DNA of 5,555 bases, taken from an uncultured Microbacteriaceae bacterium. GTDB lineage: Bacteria > Actinomycetota > Actinomycetes > Actinomycetales > Microbacteriaceae. A model generated the notes under the pieces. The model had not been told where the DNA came from and ran no database searches. It was given only the letters and a program-made list of their open reading frames with translations. Positions 1-5,555 of this stretch are shown here, piece after piece (within the stretch, counting starts at the first letter, position 1; each line of letters starts with the position of its first letter). The DNA lies in assembly GCA_946481135.1 (NCBI GenBank), contig CAMLMQ010000188.1, positions 1 to 5,555 on the forward strand, in the 5' to 3' direction. A program made the translations under genes and the position numbers.

Positions 1-281
1 CCGCAGTGCTCGCCCCGGCGGCGACGACGGAGCTCTTCCAGCACTTCGGGGAGCGCGGTCCGGTGCCCGGCGACCCCGACGTGCTGCTCGCCGACCTCAG
101 CGCGCGGGAGCGGGAGATCTTCCTCCTCGCCGCGCGCGGGCTCTCGAATTCCGAGATCGCGAAGGCCGAGTTCGTGAGCGAGGCGACCGTGAAGACGCAC
201 ATCTCGCGCATCCTCGCGAAGCTCGCCCTGCGCGACCGCGTGCAGCTCGTCGTCTACGCCTTCGAGCGCCGCCTCGTCTAG
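1..281 (+). CDS. LuxR/NarL-family response regulator, C-terminal part (5' truncated by window)
   Basis: This is the C-terminal end of a two-component response regulator that would bind DNA after phosphorylation of an N-terminal receiver domain lying outside the window. The open frame runs in from the left edge (first whole codon at 3), so the GTG at 6 is not a credible start. From about position 90 it encodes a complete LuxR-type helix-turn-helix: LSAREREIFLLAARGLSN, then EIAKAEFVSEATVKTH, then ILAKLALRDRVQLVVYAFE. The Glu before the first helix, the VSEATVKTH recognition helix and the KLxLRDRVQ dimerisation helix are all present. The residues before it (LAPAATTELFQHF) look like the usual linker after a receiver domain. 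The sensor kinase is expected upstream, out of view. The repeats upstream of the ABC operon at 1032-1064 are candidate targets, by inference only. Stop TAG at 279-281. Family assignment is secure; the regulated process is unknown. Confidence 0.93.
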   Translation, partial: AVLAPAATTELFQHFGERGPVPGDPDVLLADLSAREREIFLLAARGLSNSEIAKAEFVSEATVKTHISRILAKLALRDRVQLVVYAFERRLV

Positions 282-283
282 CC

Positions 284-302
284 GTTTGCCCGAAAGGCAA
301 AC
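284..302. terminator. Hairpin between convergent genes, probable bidirectional terminator
   Basis: A perfect 7-bp inverted repeat, GTTTGCC (284-290) and GGCAAAC (296-302), encloses the 5-nt loop CGAAA. It starts 2 bases after the response-regulator stop and lies 14 bases beyond the stop of the convergent lipoprotein gene, the usual place for a shared terminator. There is no T-tract on either strand, so it is not a canonical intrinsic terminator. Many high-GC actinobacterial terminators lack one, so the call rests on position and symmetry. Confidence 0.6.
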
Positions 303-316
303 AGCGAATGGGACGC

Positions 317-958
317 TCAGGCCACGGGCACATCCTGGAGTGCCGACTGCACGATGACGACATCCGGCCCGTAGATCTCGTCGAGGTACGACTGGATGGC
401 GCCGTCGTCGTAGTACACGGTCGCCCAGAGGTAGCCGTTCTCGGGATACGACGTGAGCACGGTGACGTCGGTCCAGGCGCTCAGTTCCTCCTGGGCGCGC
501 AGCAGCAGCTCCTCCGAGTTGTCGCCGGCGTTCGCCGGGTCGGCGCGCGGGTCCGGCTCGGGACGCATGGGGTCGTAGAGGGCGAGCGGCACGATCATGT
601 CGCCCGGCGTGAACTCGACGCCGTCCCATGAGCCGCTCACGGCGTAGGTGCCCCACGTGGCGCCGCTCGCCGACTCCCACATCCCGTCGTCGGGCCACTC
701 CCAGCCCACCACGACGGGGCCGGAGCATTGCGGCGGGTAGGACTCCATGACGGCGCCGAGGCAGAACTGCGCGTGCTCGCCGTCCTTCTGCAGGATCGTG
801 CCCTGACCGACGACCTCGCCCGGGGCGGCGATCACGGTCGGCTCTCCGGGCCCGTCGGGAACGACGTCGCCGCCCGATCCGGGGGAGGGGGGTGTGGCGC
901 ACGCGGCGAGCAGAAGGGCGGGCGCGGCGAGCAGCAGGAGGGCGCGCGGATGTCTCAT
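317..958 (-). CDS. Secreted lipoprotein of unknown function (lipoprotein 1)
   Basis: A 213-residue predicted lipoprotein. Residues 1-19 form a signal peptide (MRHPR, then a Leu/Ala-rich core) ending in the lipobox LAAC with Cys20 as the lipidated residue. A Pro/Gly/Ser-rich tether of about 20 residues follows. The mature part has a motif with two cysteines (FCLGAVMESYPPQCSGP, Cys66 and Cys78) that could form a disulfide outside the cell. It also has a Trp/Gly-rich stretch (about 86-111) and a C-terminal segment with YPENGYLWATVYYDD and YLDEIYGPDVVIV. Similar CLG...SYPPQC motifs recur in actinobacterial envelope proteins as I recall them, but I can name no function. The start was chosen at the ATG at 958 because it puts the signal peptide at the N-terminus and has GGAGG just upstream; the in-frame ATG at 994 would add 12 residues and has no ribosome site. 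It converges on the response regulator and diverges from the ABC operon. Confidence 0.85.
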   Translation of the reverse strand: MRHPRALLLLAAPALLLAACATPPSPGSGGDVVPDGPGEPTVIAAPGEVVGQGTILQKDGEHAQFCLGAVMESYPPQCSGPVVVGWEWPDDGMWESASGATWGTYAVSGSWDGVEFTPGDMIVPLALYDPMRPEPDPRADPANAGDNSEELLLRAQEELSAWTDVTVLTSYPENGYLWATVYYDDGAIQSYLDEIYGPDVVIVQSALQDVPVA

Positions 959-1031
959 GCCTCCAGTGTCGCGAGCAGTCCACGGCCGCACCATCCAACG
1001 TTTCGCACGAGTCGGACGTCAGGTGCACGGC

Positions 1032-1064
1032 CGGTCATCCGCCCGGGGGAGAACGGTCATCCGC
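1032..1064. promoter_or_regulatory. Paired 11-bp direct repeats upstream of ABC operon, candidate operator
   Basis: The sequence CGGTCATCCGC occurs exactly at 1032-1042 and again at 1054-1064. The repeats are 22 bp apart, two helical turns, so both copies would face the same side of the DNA. Relative to the predicted transcription start at 1107 they cover about -75 to -65 and -53 to -43, a normal place for an activator binding just upstream of polymerase. They lie in the divergent region between lipoprotein 1 and the ABC operon. The neighbouring LuxR-type regulator is a plausible ligand, but that is inference. Confidence 0.55.
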
Positions 1065-1094
1065 TGGCCCGACGACCCCCGCCCCCGCCGTCCG

Positions 1095-1107
1095 TAGCGT
1101 CGAGACA
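1095..1107 (+). promoter_or_regulatory. Promoter -10 box for leaderless transcription of the ABC operon
   Basis: TAGCGT at 1095-1100 matches the actinobacterial -10 pattern TAnnnT and ends 6 bases before the ATG at 1107. Transcription would therefore start on or next to the A of the start codon. This fits the lack of a Shine-Dalgarno sequence before this gene: the preceding bases, GTCGAGAC, carry at most a GAG. No convincing -35 box is seen 17-18 bp upstream (ACGACC or GACGAC), which would suit activator dependence. Confidence 0.6.
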
Positions 1108-1856
1108 TGCACACCGATTCCCCGGCCGCCCGCGCGCGCGCCCTCACCAAGACCTTCGGCCGCGACGGCAACGCGGTGCACGCCCTGCAGGGTGTCGACC
1201 TCGACATCCGCCGCGGCGAGTTCACCGCGATCATGGGCCCGTCGGGGTCGGGCAAGTCGACCCTCATGCACCTGCTCGCCGGCCTCGACGCCCCGACGAG
1301 CGGGGAGGTGTGGCTCGGCCCGCTCGAGATCGGGCGGATGCCGGACGCCCAGCTCACGCTCGTGCGGCGCCGCCGCGTCGGGTTCGTCTTCCAGTCGTTC
1401 AACCTCGTGCCGACGCTCGACGTGCGCGGCAACCTCCTGCTGCCGTTCGAGCTCGACGGCCGCCGCCCCGACATCAAGGAGCAGGGCTTCCTCGACGAGC
1501 TGATCGCGTCGCTCGGCCTCGGGGAGCGCCTCACCCACCGTCCGCACGAGCTCTCGGGAGGTCAGCAGCAGCGGGTCGCGATCGCCCGCGCCCTCGCGAC
1601 GAGCCCCGAGGTCGTCTTCGCCGACGAGCCGACCGGCAACCTCGACTCGAAGACGGGCCGCGACGTGCTCGCGCTGTTGCGGGATGCGGTCGACCGTCAC
1701 GGACAGACGATCGTGATGGTGACCCACGATCCGATCGCGGCGAGCCACGCCGATCGGGTCGTCGTGCTCGGTGACGGGCGCATCGTCGCCGACCGCCCGC
1801 GCTCGACGGCCGAGGAGATCTCGGCGTTCATGCTCTCGCTGGAGACGGCGCGATGA
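1107..1856 (+). CDS. ABC transporter ATP-binding protein, MacB/LolD/FtsE-type
   Basis: A 249-residue cytoplasmic ATPase that powers the permease encoded immediately downstream. All nucleotide-binding motifs are present: Walker [10 protein letters not shown] at residues 44-52, Q-loop with Gln96 in VFQSFN, signature LSGGQQQR at 149-156, Walker B VVFADEP with catalytic Glu174, D-loop NLDSKT around 178-183, and the switch His207 in VTHD. The phrases [16 protein letters not shown] and [12 protein letters not shown] are typical of the family that pairs with FtsX-like permeases (LolD, MacB, BceA/YtrE-like), not of solute importers. Length is normal for the family. Its TGA overlaps the permease ATG in an ATGA junction, so the two are translationally coupled. 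The start at 1107 is supported by the -10 box placed for a leaderless message. The substrate cannot be told from the sequence; antimicrobial peptide export or resistance, or envelope lipid or lipoprotein handling, are the usual options. Confidence 0.95.
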   Translation: MHTDSPAARARALTKTFGRDGNAVHALQGVDLDIRRGEFTAIMGPSGSGKSTLMHLLAGLDAPTSGEVWLGPLEIGRMPDAQLTLVRRRRVGFVFQSFNLVPTLDVRGNLLLPFELDGRRPDIKEQGFLDELIASLGLGERLTHRPHELSGGQQQRVAIARALATSPEVVFADEPTGNLDSKTGRDVLALLRDAVDRHGQTIVMVTHDPIAASHADRVVVLGDGRIVADRPRSTAEEISAFMLSLETAR

Positions 1857-3256
1857 GCGCCGCCGGACCGGGCCGCACCAACGCCGGCCGCACCGCGAGC
1901 GTCGTCGTCGCGGCGCTCGGCGCCTCCTTCGGCGTCGCGCTGCTGCAGGTGACCGGCGCACTCGCCGCGGTGATCTCGGCCGACGACGTCACCGGCTCGA
2001 GCGCCACGGTCGCGCTCATGCTGCGCATCCTCGCGTTCGTGTTCATCGTGATCGCGGTGTACACCGCCGCCGTCGTGACCGCGAACACGTTCTCGACGAT
2101 CGTCGCGGGACGCGTGCGCGAGATCGCGCTGCTGCGGCTGCTCGGCTCGTCGGCGCGCCGCGAGCGGAGCCGCATCGCGCGCGACGGTCTGCGCGTCGGG
2201 GCACTCGGCGCGGCGATCGGCGCCGTCGTCGGCACCCTCGCGGCCTGGGGCATGGAGCGCCTCGGCGTGGCGACCGCGACCATCCCCGAGCCCGGCTACT
2301 CGTATGCCGACCCGGTCGTGCTGATCCCCGTCGTCGCCGTCGTGTTCACCACGTGGGCGGCGTCGTGGGTGGGGTCGCGCCGGGTGACGACGGTCACGCC
2401 GCTCGAGGCGCTCGGCCGCGCCGAGGAGCTCTCCCGGGAAGAGGCGAGCCGCCGCCCCCTGCGCAACGTCGCCGCGCTCCTGCTCGTGATCGGAGGCGCG
2501 GCGCTGCTCGGTCTCGGTCTGCTCGTCGGGCTCGTGTCGCCGCTCGGCGTGCTCATCGGTCTGGTCGGCGGCGTGCTCTCGTTCACGGGAGTCGTGCTCG
2601 GGGCGGATGTCGTCATGCCTCCCGTACTGCGTCTCACCGGACGTCTGCTCGGCCGGTCGTCGCCGGCTCGTCTCGCGGCGGAGAACGCGATCCGGCATCC
2701 GCAGCGCTCGTCGCGCGCGACGATCGGGCTCGTCATCGGCGTGACCCTCGTGACGATGTTCGCCGTGGCGATGGCCGGGTTCGAGGCGTCGATCCGGGCG
2801 GCGCAGGAGCAGAACCCGGAGGTGTACGGCGAGACCGGCCCGATGCTCGCGGCGACGACCGGCGTCTTCTCGGTGCTTGTCGGCTTCTCGGGTCTCATCG
2901 CGGCGGTCGGGCTCGTCAACAACCTGTCGCTCAGCGTGCTGCAGCGGCGTCGGGAGATCGGGCTGTTGCGCGCGCTCGGCTTCACGGCCCCGCAGGTGCG
3001 GCGCATGATCCTCGCCGAAAGCGCGCAGCTCACCTTCGCGGCGGTGCTGCTCGGGCTCGTGCTCGGAGCCGTCTACGGCTGGATCGGAGCGCAGTCGCTG
3101 CTCGGGTCGGCGTCGGGCCTGATCGTGCCGGTGCCGCCGTTCCTCGCGCTCGGCCTGGTCGTGCTCGCCGGGGCGGCGCTCACGGCCGCCGCGTCGTGGG
3201 CACCCGCCCGCATGGCGGTGCGGGTGTCGCCCGTCGAGGCGCTCGCGATCGACTGA
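1853..3256 (+). CDS. ABC transporter permease with two FtsX-like domains
   Basis: A 467-residue integral membrane protein, the partner of the preceding ATPase. About ten hydrophobic segments can be read, near residues 15-40, 52-75, 113-133, 152-174, 205-228, 230-253, 288-309, 336-358, 390-413 and 424-448. Two copies of the FtsX-like core are visible. The first has RVREIALLRLLGSS (88-100) and ends VTPLEALGRA; the second has RRREIGLLRALGFT (365-378) and ends VSPVEALAID. The REIxLLRxLG loops are where such permeases contact the ATPase. Unlike MacB or LolC/E, there is no large external domain between the first two helices of either half; the loops there are only about 10-30 residues. This resembles compact actinobacterial and BceB/YtrF-like exporters. 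The ATG overlaps the ATPase stop by 4 bases. No substrate-binding protein gene follows; the operon ends at the hairpin downstream. Confidence 0.92.
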   Translation: MSAAGPGRTNAGRTASVVVAALGASFGVALLQVTGALAAVISADDVTGSSATVALMLRILAFVFIVIAVYTAAVVTANTFSTIVAGRVREIALLRLLGSSARRERSRIARDGLRVGALGAAIGAVVGTLAAWGMERLGVATATIPEPGYSYADPVVLIPVVAVVFTTWAASWVGSRRVTTVTPLEALGRAEELSREEASRRPLRNVAALLLVIGGAALLGLGLLVGLVSPLGVLIGLVGGVLSFTGVVLGADVVMPPVLRLTGRLLGRSSPARLAAENAIRHPQRSSRATIGLVIGVTLVTMFAVAMAGFEASIRAAQEQNPEVYGETGPMLAATTGVFSVLVGFSGLIAAVGLVNNLSLSVLQRRREIGLLRALGFTAPQVRRMILAESAQLTFAAVLLGLVLGAVYGWIGAQSLLGSASGLIVPVPPFLALGLVVLAGAALTAAASWAPARMAVRVSPVEALAID

Positions 3257-3276
3257 CCGCTGTCCGCCGCCGACGA

Positions 3277-3313
3277 CGAGAGGGGCGCCCGGGAAGCCCG
3301 GACGCCCCTCTCG
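3277..3313. terminator. Strong GC hairpin between convergent genes, probable bidirectional terminator
   Basis: An inverted repeat with 11 contiguous pairs (3277-3287 with 3303-3313), one C/A mismatch, five further pairs (3289-3293 with 3297-3301) and an AAG triloop. It lies 20 bases after the permease stop and 13 bases beyond the stop of the convergent lipoprotein 2 gene. Its stability and symmetry suit termination in both directions. There is no T-tract, as is common in high-GC actinobacteria. Confidence 0.75.
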
Positions 3314-3326
3314 GGATGTGCTCGCG

Positions 3327-5555
<2,229 letters not shown>

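Noticed and set aside
959..1106. Promoter for lipoprotein 1 on the - strand
   Set aside because: No TAnnnT box with suitable position could be picked out with confidence; GTTGGATGGT near 988-997 is too poor a match to call.
728..1774. Open frame of 348 codons on the + strand overlapping lipoprotein 1 and the ABC ATPase
   Set aside because: It is a frame-shifted shadow of the ATPase, rich in Arg/Pro/Ala, spanning a divergent promoter region.

Overview
This window has very high GC and strongly GC-biased third codon positions. It uses GTG as well as ATG starts, has lipoprotein genes with Pro/Gly/Thr-rich linkers, and has TAnnnT -10 boxes placed exactly where they would give leaderless transcripts. 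Together with an actinobacterial-type 2-isopropylmalate synthase, this points to a high-GC Actinomycete, most likely of the Microbacteriaceae type. The taxon is an inference; no rRNA is present.

Layout from left to right: (1) the 3' end of a NarL/LuxR-family response regulator on the + strand; (2) a hairpin, then a convergent - strand gene for a secreted lipoprotein with no recognised function; (3) a divergent intergenic region with two 11-bp direct repeats 22 bp apart upstream of a leaderless-type promoter; (4) a translationally coupled two-gene operon for an ABC exporter of the MacB/LolD/FtsEX superfamily (ATPase, then a duplicated FtsX-like permease lacking the large external domain); (5) a strong GC hairpin between convergent genes; (6) a second - strand lipoprotein gene; (7) a 275-bp divergent regulatory region; (8) leuA on the + strand, running off the right edge after 416 codons. 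The largest reading frame at the right end (leuA) has no stop inside the window.

The most interesting part is the leuA leader. Directly after a TAnnnT -10 box there is a 14-codon reading frame, [14 protein letters not shown] (GTG start), with four consecutive leucine codons. Two of these are CTT, a codon absent from the visible leuA frame. The RNA between this peptide and leuA can form a hairpin over the end of the peptide. A 10-bp interaction between that hairpin's loop and a downstream segment, and a competing pairing over the leuA start region, are also possible. This fits the leucine-responsive LEU element/pseudoknot class described by comparative genomics upstream of actinobacterial leuA. 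The detailed switching model given here is inference.

Functionally the window holds two unrelated units: an envelope-related set (response regulator, lipoprotein, ABC exporter) and the first committed step of leucine biosynthesis under probable leader-peptide control. A tandem 11-bp repeat lies midway between the divergent promoters of lipoprotein 2 and leuA and may serve either or both.
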